34,594 nt of DNA from Litoreibacter sp. (GTDB lineage Bacteria; Pseudomonadota; Alphaproteobacteria; Rhodobacterales; Rhodobacteraceae). Positions within the stretch are counted from its first letter, which is position 1. Each line of letters begins with the position of its first letter. Shown here piece by piece: positions 7,891 to 16,062 of the stretch. The notes under the pieces are model-generated. The model did no database searches. It was not told the origin of the DNA and saw nothing but the letters and a program-made list of their open reading frames with translations. Position numbers and translations under genes: made by a program. Location: contig JAPORH010000140.1 of the NCBI GenBank assembly GCA_026710325.1, positions 1 to 34,594 of the forward strand. Direction: 5' to 3'.

Positions 7891-8998
7891 CGTCCTGAAA
7901 GCCCACCTCGCGATCGGGCTGGGCAAAAGCTGCCGCCGCACATGGGTACTGCGCCAGAATTCCAGGTCCTTCGTCCAAACGATCAAGGCAGAAGGTCCCG
8001 TTTTCCCACAGCGCCATCCCATCAACCATGATAGTCGGGTCAAATAGGTTCCACGAAATCTCACCCGGCGGCTCCGCTCCACAAGTATGAAAATGCAAAA
8101 CGCGCGGATTGCCGAAAGCAGCGCCGCCCCATTTTTCATAGGCCCCACGTATGTCCAGGTGAAACCCGCAGCCGGGATGAATGCCGGCATGCCAGGAATG
8201 AACGGCATTTCGATCCAACCCAAAGGTCTTTGAAACGCGGTCGTAATGCGCATTGGCCTTCGCTACATCCCGGGCGCTGCCTTCAAATCCAGCAATGCGT
8301 CCGCGTTCGAGATAGGCAAAGACAGGCTCGCAAAATTCTACTGTATAGCTTTCGTAGTAATGCACGCCGGTCCCTGTCAGAAAATCCCCCAAGGCGACAC
8401 GACCGGAAAACTCCCGCGCAAGCACCGGGGAGAAGACCGACATTGGGAAACGTATAAGACTTGTGTCCGTTGCCTTGGCAATGTCGTCTGGCACATGACC
8501 TTTGACCTCTGTCCCTGCAGGGCAGGTGATCGTGATCTCCCGCGCTTGCATCATGCGAAGATCGACAGCACGCTTGGCCTCGCAAAATGCGTTGTAGTGC
8601 GCAGTCCCAAATGAGGAGGCGAGCATCTCGCTACTTTGGGCGAAGCAAACCAGAATTCGTGGGCCATCAGGAAGCGTTGAGAAGCGAAACTGATCGCCGA
8701 GCCGGGCCAGAAAGAGCACAATATCGGCGTGTTGCATTGATGACAGGAGCGTCTCCCCAAGACACTCAGCCATTGGCTCAAACCCTACATTGAAGGCAGA
8801 TACATGCAAACCTAGCTCGCGCGCTGCCTGACCAATGTCTGACCGTAAATTCTTATCAAAATACCCGTGATCTTCCGGCTCATAGGCTATAAGCAATCGC
8901 TCGCCAACCTGCGCCTCGGCGCAGTTTGACAAAAGATTTAGAGCCCCAACGCGTAAGTTGAGCGCCATTTGATCTGTCGCCGCGTCAAACGCCCCCAT
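7883..8998 (-). CDS. NicX / M29 aminopeptidase-T-like protein
   Basis: A 371-residue protein that I place, with moderate confidence, near 2,5-dihydroxypyridine 5,6-dioxygenase (NicX) and M29 aminopeptidases. Shared landmarks are the 'VALGDFLTGTG' strand, 'FAYLERGRIAGFEGSARDV' segment, a SWHAGIHPG stretch and a late 'NLFDPTIMVDG' region. NicX binds Fe(II) through a His near the SHIGWG motif and a later HLD pair. Here the first histidine is kept but the HLD pair is not obvious, so it may use other ligands or do another reaction. AGGGGACA precedes the ATG. It is convergent with, and overlaps, the creatininase gene, and it is divergent from the Liv transporter. Confidence 0.6.
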   Translation of the reverse strand: MGAFDAATDQMALNLRVGALNLLSNCAEAQVGERLLIAYEPEDHGYFDKNLRSDIGQAARELGLHVSAFNVGFEPMAECLGETLLSSMQHADIVLFLARLGDQFRFSTLPDGPRILVCFAQSSEMLASSFGTAHYNAFCEAKRAVDLRMMQAREITITCPAGTEVKGHVPDDIAKATDTSLIRFPMSVFSPVLAREFSGRVALGDFLTGTGVHYYESYTVEFCEPVFAYLERGRIAGFEGSARDVAKANAHYDRVSKTFGLDRNAVHSWHAGIHPGCGFHLDIRGAYEKWGGAAFGNPRVLHFHTCGAEPPGEISWNLFDPTIMVDGMALWENGTFCLDRLDEGPGILAQYPCAAAAFAQPDREVGFQDVN

Positions 8999-9289
8999 TG
9001 TCCCCTCGCTCGACCGTCAGAACCTGGTGCTTGCACGGCATGTGAGCATTAAACCTTCGCAAAAACAACAATTACGTGTTTCGGAGGGTAACTTTTGGAC
9101 ATTCGAAACAGATCACACACCGAACAACGCGGTGGCTCGCTTCGTTTGGAGCGTTTGGGGCGGTGCATGTGTTTGATACACCTTCGAAACAAGAAATAGG
9201 CACCGTCGACGCTGTACCCCGGGCCAGATCATGTTTATGCCCGATCAGTGGAACGCGTTTGGCTGGTTCGCGTGCAAGACGGGGGAGTA
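8999..9289. promoter_or_regulatory. divergent upstream region of NicX-like gene and liv operon
   Basis: These 291 bases must hold promoters for the minus-strand NicX-like gene and the plus-strand Liv transporter. The only repeated word I see is TTCGAAAC at 9102-9109 and 9183-9190 in the same orientation. I find no clear palindromic operator or convincing small gene. Confidence 0.4.
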
Positions 9290-10210
9290 ATGTCGGTAAT
9301 CCTGATCATTGAACAGGTGCTCAACGGCCTGCAATTCGGTGTGATGCTGTTTTTGATGGCCGCAGGGCTGACGCTGATCTTTGGCGTCATGGGGCTGATC
9401 AACCTTGCGCACGGATCGCTTTACATGGTCGGCGCGTTTGCGGCGGCATGGGTGGCCGGTTTGACCGGCTCGTTTGTTTTGGCGCTCGGCGCGGCGCTGG
9501 CGGCGGCGGCGGCGGCAGGCGCTTTGATTGAGATGCTTGTGATCCGAAGGCTCTACAAGGCCGCTCATTTGGATCAGGTTCTTGCAACCTTCGCGCTCAT
9601 CCTGATCTTTTCGGAGGGGACACGCTGGGTATTCGGCTCCTTCCCCCTGTTTTTAGATGTGCCCGCCTACTTATCCGGGCCGATCACTTTGCCGGGCGGG
9701 ATACAATACCCGTTCTACCGCCTTGTTCTGATCGGCATCGGCGTCGCCGTCGCCTTAGCCTTATGGTGGCTGACCGCGCGCACCCGTCTTGGCATCCAAA
9801 TTCGCGCAGGCGAAAATGATCGCGAAATGATTGCAGCCCTGGGCGTCGACATCTCAAGGCTCTACACCTTGGTGTTTGCACTTGGTGCGGCCTTGGCGGG
9901 CCTTGCAGGCGCGTTGGTGGGTGCGATCCAATCGGTACAGGTGGGGATGGGCGAGCCCGTTCTGATCCTTGCCTTCGTTGTCATCGTTATCGGCGGGATC
10001 GGCTCTATCCGAGGGGCGTTTATCGGCGCGCTTCTCGTCGGTTTGACCGACACGCTCGGCGGCATTTTCCTGCCTGAGCTGTTCAAATTGTTCATGGGAA
10101 CGGGCGCCGCCACGCAAACGGGCTCGGCGCTGGCCTCGATGGCTGTCTACATCTTGATGAGCATCGTATTGATCTGGCGGCCCGCAGGGCTGTTCGGGGG
10201 GCAATCGTGA
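9290..10210 (+). CDS. livH: branched-chain amino-acid type ABC transporter permease (LivH family)
   Basis: About 306 residues with eight or so hydrophobic segments and the LivH signatures 'AAGLTLIFGVMGLINLAHGS' near the N-terminus and 'GIQIRAGENDREMIAALGVD' in the cytoplasmic loop. I chose the methionine just after GGGGGAG rather than the upstream in-frame one at 9248. It is the first gene of a four-gene plus-strand operon (H, M, G, F) with overlapping reading frames. Members of this family import branched-chain amino acids but also amides, urea, and aromatic or other carboxylic acids. No binding protein gene precedes it. The ligand is therefore open. Confidence 0.9.
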   Translation: MSVILIIEQVLNGLQFGVMLFLMAAGLTLIFGVMGLINLAHGSLYMVGAFAAAWVAGLTGSFVLALGAALAAAAAAGALIEMLVIRRLYKAAHLDQVLATFALILIFSEGTRWVFGSFPLFLDVPAYLSGPITLPGGIQYPFYRLVLIGIGVAVALALWWLTARTRLGIQIRAGENDREMIAALGVDISRLYTLVFALGAALAGLAGALVGAIQSVQVGMGEPVLILAFVVIVIGGIGSIRGAFIGALLVGLTDTLGGIFLPELFKLFMGTGAATQTGSALASMAVYILMSIVLIWRPAGLFGGQS

Positions 10211-11190
10211 TCCCCGAACGCATTTTGAACCTGGTCGTGATTTTGGGCTTTATTGCTGTGCCAATATGGGCCGTTTTCGCGGACGAGATTTTTACGCTGA
10301 CCTTGGTCACCAAGGCCATGATCCTTGGTCTTGCTGCAGTTGGCCTCAACATCGCGCTTGGCATTGGCGGCATGGTGTCATTCGGGCATGCTGTGTTTTT
10401 CGGGATCGGTGGATATGCCATGGGGATCCTGGCGCACCATGCCCAGACCTTTACGCCGCTTTCCGTGGGGCCGATCACGATGGCGGGCACCAAATCCATG
10501 CCAGTGATTTGGATCACGGCCATGTTGGTCTCCGCCGCGGTTGCCTGGGTGATCGCACGGCTGAGCCTGCGTACAACAGGCGTCTACTTCATTATGATCA
10601 CCCTCGCCTTTGGGCAAATGTTCTACTATTTCACGATCTCCTGGGGCACCTATGGTGGGGAGGATGGACTGCCGATCTATGTGCGCAACAGCTTCCCTGG
10701 TCTCAACACGCTGGTGCCGCTTCAATATTTGATGCTCTGCGGTGCCGCATTGGGACTGGCGCTTTTACTTCAGTGGCGGTTGCGCGCCTCGCCTTTCGGG
10801 CTCGCGTTGAATGCTGCGCGCCAAAGCCCGGCGCGGGCGGAGACTGTGGGGCTCGATCCGATGCGTATCAAACTTTGGGCCTTTGTCATCTCCGGAACGA
10901 TCACCGGGTTGGCCGGCGCGCTCTTTGCCGATCTCAACCGCTTCGTCAGCCCGACCATGTTTAGCTGGCAGCTTTCCGGAGAGCTGATCATCTTGATTAT
11001 CATCGGCGGTGTGGGCCGGCTCTTTGGCCCGGTGATCGGTGCGGCTGTTTTTGTCACTCTAGAGCATTGGCTCGGCGGGCTCACGGATTTCTGGCATGTC
11101 TGGCTTGGGGTGATCCTGCTCTTCATCGTGCTCTTTGGGCGCGGCGGGATCATTGGATTTTTAACCGGGAAGGAAGGGCCGCATGTCTGA
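10207..11190 (+). CDS. livM: branched-chain amino-acid type ABC transporter permease (LivM family)
   Basis: A 327-residue multi-pass membrane protein with the LivM core motif 'LAAVGLNIALGIGGMVSFGH' and the cytoplasmic ATPase-contact loop 'SPFGLALNAARQSPARAETV'. It starts with GTG and overlaps the LivH stop by 4 bases (GTGA), so translation is coupled. It should pair with LivH as the second half of the membrane channel. Length and motifs are normal. The C-terminus overlaps the next gene by 8 bases. Confidence 0.9.
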   Translation: MIPERILNLVVILGFIAVPIWAVFADEIFTLTLVTKAMILGLAAVGLNIALGIGGMVSFGHAVFFGIGGYAMGILAHHAQTFTPLSVGPITMAGTKSMPVIWITAMLVSAAVAWVIARLSLRTTGVYFIMITLAFGQMFYYFTISWGTYGGEDGLPIYVRNSFPGLNTLVPLQYLMLCGAALGLALLLQWRLRASPFGLALNAARQSPARAETVGLDPMRIKLWAFVISGTITGLAGALFADLNRFVSPTMFSWQLSGELIILIIIGGVGRLFGPVIGAAVFVTLEHWLGGLTDFWHVWLGVILLFIVLFGRGGIIGFLTGKEGPHV

Positions 11191-11932
11191 GCCCGTTCTG
11201 GCCACCCATGAGTTGAAAAAATCTTTTGGCGCGCTGGTTGCCACTGACAACGTGTCCATCGACCTGCGCCCGGGCGAAATCCACGCCGTGATCGGGCCGA
11301 ATGGTGCGGGCAAGTCGACCCTGATTGGCCAAATTTGTGGCGCGCTCGCGCCTGATGCTGGCCGCGTTGAGATCATGGGCCGCGACGTTACGCGCTTTGA
11401 CACTGCAGCACGCGCACGGGAAGGGCTGGGACGTACCTTCCAGATCTCTGCCTTAGCGATGGAGGATACCGCGCTCGAGAACGTCCTACTTGGCGCGATC
11501 GGCCAAACGGGGCGGGCCAGGCGTTTTTGGTCGCCTGTTGCGCGGGACGCGGACCTGCAAACGTGCGCTATGGGAGCGTTGGAGCGGGTTGGCCTTGCTG
11601 AGAGCAAGGACACGCGCTGCGCGGACCTGTCTCATGGGCAGCGCCGCCAGTTGGAAGTCGCAGTCGCCCTGACGCTCTCCCCCAAGGCCTTTGTCATGGA
11701 TGAACCTATGGCCGGGCTCGGACTGGACGGGTCCAAAACCATGACGTCCTTTTTGGACGGGCTGCGGTCCGAGGCGCCGATCTTATTGGTCGAGCATGAT
11801 ATGGACGCAGTCTTCGCTCTTGCTGACAGGATCAGTGTGCTGGTCTATGGCCGTATCATCGCCAGCGGGACGGTTGACGATATCCGCGCGTCGAAAGAGG
11901 TACGAGACGCCTACCTGGGGGAAAGCGTATGA
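11183..11932 (+). CDS. livG: branched-chain amino-acid type ABC transporter ATP-binding protein (LivG family)
   Basis: A 249-residue ATPase with Walker A GPNGAGKST, signature LSHGQRRQLEVAVAL, Walker B FVMDEPMAGLG and switch His in LLVEHDMDAVF. The signature LSHGQ in place of LSGGQ is common in LivG proteins. The LivG-type insertion between Walker A and signature (GRTFQISALAMEDTALENVL) is present. It overlaps LivM by 8 bases and LivF by 4 bases. With LivF it should form the ATPase heterodimer of the transporter. Confidence 0.92.
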   Translation: MSEPVLATHELKKSFGALVATDNVSIDLRPGEIHAVIGPNGAGKSTLIGQICGALAPDAGRVEIMGRDVTRFDTAARAREGLGRTFQISALAMEDTALENVLLGAIGQTGRARRFWSPVARDADLQTCAMGALERVGLAESKDTRCADLSHGQRRQLEVAVALTLSPKAFVMDEPMAGLGLDGSKTMTSFLDGLRSEAPILLVEHDMDAVFALADRISVLVYGRIIASGTVDDIRASKEVRDAYLGESV

Positions 11933-12615
11933 GCTTGCTCGAGGTCGGCGGTCTGAAAGCCTCCTATGGCAGCGCGCAAGCACTGTTCGATGTCTCGCTC
12001 AGTATTAGTGAAGGCGAAGTTGTCGCACTGATGGGGCGCAACGGGATGGGCAAGACCACCACAGTGCGTGCGATCTGCCAGATGATTTCATCGCAAGGTG
12101 TTTTGCGCTTCGCAGGGCAAGATTTGCAACGTCTCCCCAGCCATCGGATCGCAAGGCTCGGGATCGGGTTAGTGCCAGAGGGACGGCGCTGTTTCGCTGG
12201 CTTGACTGTCCAAGAGAACCTGCTTTCTGCCGCGCGCCCGGGAGAGTGGACAACTCAGTCAGTCGGCGCGCTCTTCCCGCGCCTTGCGGAGCGTCGCGAT
12301 CAAAAGGCGGCCTCCCTTTCTGGGGGTGAGCAGCAGATGTTGGCCATTGGGCGCGCGCTGATGACGAACCCGCGGTTGCTCATTCTTGATGAGGCGACGG
12401 AAGGTCTCGCCCCGCTGGTCAGGCAAGAAATCTGGGCCGCCATCGCGCGCTTAAAGCGCGACACCGGGCTTTCGATCCTCGTCATAGACAAATCTCTCAA
12501 GGAGCTATCCGCCATTTCCGACCGGGCCGTGATCCTTGAACGGGGCTCGAGTGTTTGGGCGGGGGCAATTGAGGATTTGAGCCCCGAGGTAACCGACAGA
12601 TTTGTAGGCGTTTGA
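11929..12615 (+). CDS. livF: branched-chain amino-acid type ABC transporter ATP-binding protein (LivF family)
   Basis: A 228-residue ATPase with Walker A GRNGMGKTT, signature LSGGEQQMLAIGRAL and Walker B LLILDEATEGLAP, the last being a LivF hallmark. The switch position reads 'ILVIDKSLKELS', so the usual histidine of the H-loop is replaced by lysine (LVID-K), a variation also seen in some transporters of this type. It ends the operon. The convergent EEP-family gene ends 20 bases beyond, with no strong terminator between them. Confidence 0.91.
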   Translation: MSLLEVGGLKASYGSAQALFDVSLSISEGEVVALMGRNGMGKTTTVRAICQMISSQGVLRFAGQDLQRLPSHRIARLGIGLVPEGRRCFAGLTVQENLLSAARPGEWTTQSVGALFPRLAERRDQKAASLSGGEQQMLAIGRALMTNPRLLILDEATEGLAPLVRQEIWAAIARLKRDTGLSILVIDKSLKELSAISDRAVILERGSSVWAGAIEDLSPEVTDRFVGV

Positions 12616-12634
12616 TGAGTGAGAGCGCGCAGGC

Positions 12635-13777
12635 TTAAGCCCCGACGCCCGTGATATCGAACTCAATCACCAAGGGGCAGTGGTCACTCGCTTTAGGTCG
12701 GTCCCATCCGATCCGCGGATAGCGTTTGATCCCGTCCGAGTTTGGAACGCGGTAAGGCATGCCGGATCGGATAATCTCTGGCGCACCTGACTGCATCGCG
12801 GCCAGTGCCGGCGAGGCGATGATGTAATCAAGCTGAGATTTGGTACGCCCCGCGGAGAAGTAATGCGTCCAACGGCTGTCTGCAGGAAGCTGGTCGACCA
12901 AATTCACGCCAAACCCGTCACCCAATAGCGGGTCAAGGCCCGAGTCGCCCGTAACAGGCTCAAATGTCTCTACAAAGGAGCCGTCATCGTTCAACCGCTT
13001 ACCAACTTTGATCTGCCCGGTGTAGTCGTTCAGGTCGCCCACTATGGCCCAAAGCGGATTGGCAACGCCTTCGAACTTGCGCGTTATGATCTCCCGCACC
13101 GCAATCCCTTCAAGCTGCCGTGTGCCTATGCTGGCTGTCCGACCGCCACCCATGGATTTGAAGTGGCAATTGAAGATCGACACGGTTTGATCAATGCTCC
13201 CACGCGCGTTTTTGATATGGGTTTCAATCTCAAGGCAATCGCGCCGGAAGATACGGCCTCTTCGGTCTTTGCGCGCCTGTTCCGCCCGCGGAAAATCCTC
13301 AAGGAGCTGCTTGCCACTATCGGTCTCCCGCACGAATGCGCCAGTTACAGCACGGTGGCTTCGGGTCATGATTGGGCGAATGTCGCGGGCAATAACGGCC
13401 ACATCGATACCGCGGAAATCATTCCCTTCATGCAAAACGAATTGATCATACTGATCGACACCAATCTTTTTGACGTAGCTGTCAAAAAAGCGCTCCATCG
13501 CCCCAATGCTGTCGATTTCCTGTAGACAATAAATATCGGCATCCGCTGCAGCCATGGCTAGGGCCGTGTGCTGCCGACGGTCATCATCTTGCGAAATCGC
13601 GGCGACCTCCACCTGGCGTTTGAAATCTTCGAACTTTGTAAAGTCGCCATCTCCGAATTGCCCGTAGAACTGGACAATCTCTGGCAGATACCGCGCATCC
13701 CGATGATTGGTGAACGCCCCGAAATCATGGCGGGTGAACAGGTTTTCTACGTTGAATGTGCAAATGCGCAATCTCAT
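12635..13777 (-). CDS. endonuclease/exonuclease/phosphatase (EEP) superfamily protein
   Basis: About 380 residues. The EEP fold is marked by FNVENLF at the N-terminus (metal/active-site Asn), CLQEID (catalytic Glu), VGDLNDY (Asp and Asn), and LDYIIAS plus SDHCPLVIEF at the C-terminus (Asp-His pair). This catalytic set is complete, so it should be an active Mg-dependent phosphodiesterase or phosphatase. The substrate may be nucleic acid or a phosphoester and cannot be decided. No signal peptide is seen. The start at MRLRICTFN is favoured by a GAGGGG ribosome site seven bases upstream, although the frame is open further. It is a single-gene unit between liv and bhc operons with no evident link to either. 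Confidence 0.85.
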   Translation of the reverse strand: MRLRICTFNVENLFTRHDFGAFTNHRDARYLPEIVQFYGQFGDGDFTKFEDFKRQVEVAAISQDDDRRQHTALAMAAADADIYCLQEIDSIGAMERFFDSYVKKIGVDQYDQFVLHEGNDFRGIDVAVIARDIRPIMTRSHRAVTGAFVRETDSGKQLLEDFPRAEQARKDRRGRIFRRDCLEIETHIKNARGSIDQTVSIFNCHFKSMGGGRTASIGTRQLEGIAVREIITRKFEGVANPLWAIVGDLNDYTGQIKVGKRLNDDGSFVETFEPVTGDSGLDPLLGDGFGVNLVDQLPADSRWTHYFSAGRTKSQLDYIIASPALAAMQSGAPEIIRSGMPYRVPNSDGIKRYPRIGWDRPKASDHCPLVIEFDITGVGA

Positions 13778-13888
13778 GGCCAAGCCCCTCGTCATTAAAT
13801 GGGGCCAGCCTAGGCGAGTATCTGGTTTGCGCAAGCGATTTGACCGGGCGCGCGAAGCAGCCCGGCCTTTGGTGTTTCTTATAGTCCG

Positions 13889-14884
13889 TCAGATTGGGAC
13901 CATGCTCGCCTGGCCTGACGCCACCGCAACCTCGACAATGGAGGCGGCGACTGCGAGATCTTGAAGCCCTACACCGGTGCCATCGAACAGTGTGATCTCG
14001 TCTTCAGAGCTGCGCCCGGCGTGGGTTCCGTTGATAACGCTGCCCAGCTGCGGAATATCACCCTCGGCCAGAATACCTTCCTTAATCGCGTGCTGCGCCT
14101 CCCCGATGGAAATCGATTGCGCGACCTCGTCGGCAAAAACAGTGGCCTTAGAAATCAGATCGGTCCCAACCTCTTGTTTGCCAATCGTGTCAGTGCCCAT
14201 GCAGGCAATATGCGTGCCGGGGCTCACATGCTCACCTAGCAGCGTCGGAGCAAAAGAGGAGGTGATCGTGATGATTGCGTCAGCCTCAACCATACCAGGG
14301 AGCTCTACAGCTTCGAACTGAACGCCCATCTCTTCTGCCACAGCAGCAAGACCTGGCAACATTTCTGGATGGTAATTCCAGCCAATCACCTTCTCAAACG
14401 GATGGGTCTCAAGTGCTGCGCGCAGCTGGAACTTGGCCTGGTGGCCTGCACCAATCATGCCCAGCACTTTCGCGTCTTTTCGCGCCAGATGGCGTAAGGA
14501 CACCGAAGAGGCCGCCGCCGTGCGCAGCGCCGTCAACAGATTGCCGCCGACCATCGCCGTCACCCGCCCACTGTCGGGATCGAACAAGAAAACGGTGGAT
14601 TGATGGTTGATCAGCCCGCGCCGCGCCAGGTTATGGGGCCAGTAGCCGCCCGCTTTGAGGCCCAGCACCCCGCCCGCGCGATCGAACCCGCCTTTGAAGC
14701 CGTATAGCGCGTCCTCGTGACCGATGGCTTCCCGAACGACCGGGAAGTTGTAAGCGTCACCTGCAGCCATGGCTGCGAAGACTTTCTCGACCGCGTCAAA
14801 GGCTGCTTCGCGGGTCAGCATGTCAGCGATCATACCCTCGGGGACAATCGCAAGCTGGTGTTGTGTCATCTGCGTACCGTCCAT
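13889..14884 (-). CDS. bhcD: iminosuccinate reductase of the beta-hydroxyaspartate cycle
   Basis: A 331-residue member of the ornithine cyclodeaminase/mu-crystallin family with the Rossmann motif GMIGAGHQA at about residues 143-150. By family alone it would be called ornithine cyclodeaminase. Its position as the last gene of a complete bhcABCD operon identifies it as BhcD, which reduces iminosuccinate to L-aspartate with NADH and so regenerates the amino donor for BhcA. The start is set by TGATG: its ATG shares one base with the bhcC stop. Further in-frame codons upstream belong to bhcC territory and are not used. Confidence in the assignment rests on the order and identity of all four enzymes plus the regulator. 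Confidence 0.92.
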   Translation of the reverse strand: MDGTQMTQHQLAIVPEGMIADMLTREAAFDAVEKVFAAMAAGDAYNFPVVREAIGHEDALYGFKGGFDRAGGVLGLKAGGYWPHNLARRGLINHQSTVFLFDPDSGRVTAMVGGNLLTALRTAAASSVSLRHLARKDAKVLGMIGAGHQAKFQLRAALETHPFEKVIGWNYHPEMLPGLAAVAEEMGVQFEAVELPGMVEADAIITITSSFAPTLLGEHVSPGTHIACMGTDTIGKQEVGTDLISKATVFADEVAQSISIGEAQHAIKEGILAEGDIPQLGSVINGTHAGRSSEDEITLFDGTGVGLQDLAVAASIVEVAVASGQASMVPI

Positions 14885-16047
14885 CAGTAAGCCTTCCCGC
14901 GCGCAGAAACCGGCCAAAGCGTTTCGACCTTGCCGCCGCGCACTCCGACATACCAATCATGGACGTTGCAGGTCGGGTCGCAGTGACCAGGGACCAGCTT
15001 GAACTTGTCGTTGACCTTCAAAACGCCATCCGGGTCAGCAACCACACCATGCTCGTCAGAACATTTGACATATTCCACGTCCGTGCGGCCAAAAATCACC
15101 GGCAGCCCACTGTCAATGGATTGGGCCTTTAGCCCAGCATCCACAATAGCCTTGTCGGCTTTGGCGTGGCTCATGACGGAGGTCAGGATGAAGAGCGCGT
15201 TTTCCCACTCCCCCTGGTCAATCCGTTTGCCATCCTTGTCCAAAATACGACCGTAGTCGGCATCCATGAAGGCATAGGACCCGCATTGCAGCTCATTGTA
15301 CACGCCCGAGTTGCTCTCGAAATAGTAGGAGCCGGTACCGCCGCCGCCGACGATGTCGCAGTCCAGCCCTTCTGCTTTCAGCGTGTCAACTGCGTCTTTC
15401 ACCTGAGCCACCGCGATGGCAATCTTGGCCTTGCGATCCTCATAGCTGTCCATGTGCTGCATCGCGCCCTGATAGGCTTGGATGCCAGCGAATTTCAGGC
15501 CCGGCGCCGCGTCAATGGCTTTTGCAATCTCTACCACTGCCCGGGTTGTCGTCACGCCGCACCGCCCCGCGCCGCAGTCAATCTCGACCAAGCATTCGAT
15601 TTCGGTGCCATGCTTTGTCGCGCCTGCCGACAGATCGGCGACATTGGCAACGTCATCCACGCAACAAATAGTGCGCGCGCCCAGCTTTGGCATGCGCGCC
15701 AACCGATCTATCTTGGCCGGGTCGCGGACCTGGTTGGAGACCAGCACGTCCTTGATGCCGCCGCGTGCGAACACCTCGGCCTCGGAGACCTTTTGGCAGC
15801 ACACGCCGCAGGCGCCACCAAGCTCAACTTGCAGCAAAGCGACGTCAACGGATTTGTGCATTTTGCCATGCACCCGGTGACGCATGCCATGAGCCTTGGC
15901 ATAGTCGCCCATCTTCTTGATGTTGCGCTCCAGCGCGTCGAGATCGAGCACAAGGCATGGGGTCTGGATCTCCGCCTCATTCATGCCGGGCAATGCAGGC
16001 ACGTCGTAGCCAACTTCCAGATCGCTATATTGGGTCATATCTTTCAT
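14884..16047 (-). CDS. bhcC: beta-hydroxyaspartate aldolase
   Basis: A 387-residue fold-type III PLP enzyme of the D-threonine aldolase/3-hydroxy-D-aspartate aldolase family. The PLP lysine is Lys62 in the HGKMHKS motif (family H-x-K-x-H-K). The metal-binding His-x-Asp pair is His355-Cys-Asp357 near the C-terminus. In the cycle it joins glycine and glyoxylate to (2R,3S)-beta-hydroxyaspartate. An AAGGA ribosome site lies nine bases before the ATG and the gene is 15 bases after bhcB. Taken alone it could be a D-threonine aldolase, but the neighbours make BhcC by far the better call. Confidence 0.93.
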   Translation of the reverse strand: MKDMTQYSDLEVGYDVPALPGMNEAEIQTPCLVLDLDALERNIKKMGDYAKAHGMRHRVHGKMHKSVDVALLQVELGGACGVCCQKVSEAEVFARGGIKDVLVSNQVRDPAKIDRLARMPKLGARTICCVDDVANVADLSAGATKHGTEIECLVEIDCGAGRCGVTTTRAVVEIAKAIDAAPGLKFAGIQAYQGAMQHMDSYEDRKAKIAIAVAQVKDAVDTLKAEGLDCDIVGGGGTGSYYFESNSGVYNELQCGSYAFMDADYGRILDKDGKRIDQGEWENALFILTSVMSHAKADKAIVDAGLKAQSIDSGLPVIFGRTDVEYVKCSDEHGVVADPDGVLKVNDKFKLVPGHCDPTCNVHDWYVGVRGGKVETLWPVSARGKAY

Positions 16048-16062
16048 GTCAGAAATCCTTGC

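Noticed and set aside
9076-9312. Small plus-strand ORF of 78 codons between the NicX-like gene and livH
   Set aside because: No ribosome site, no recognisable features, and it overlaps the start of livH in another frame. It lies in what should be a divergent promoter region.
12632-12641. GGCTTAAGCC between livF and the EEP-family gene
   Set aside because: Only a 10-bp self-complementary word without loop or T-run. It lies partly in the EEP stop region.
13889-14884. Reading the gene as ornithine cyclodeaminase
   Set aside because: The family is right, but the gene is the last of a complete bhcABCD operon, where this family member is iminosuccinate reductase.
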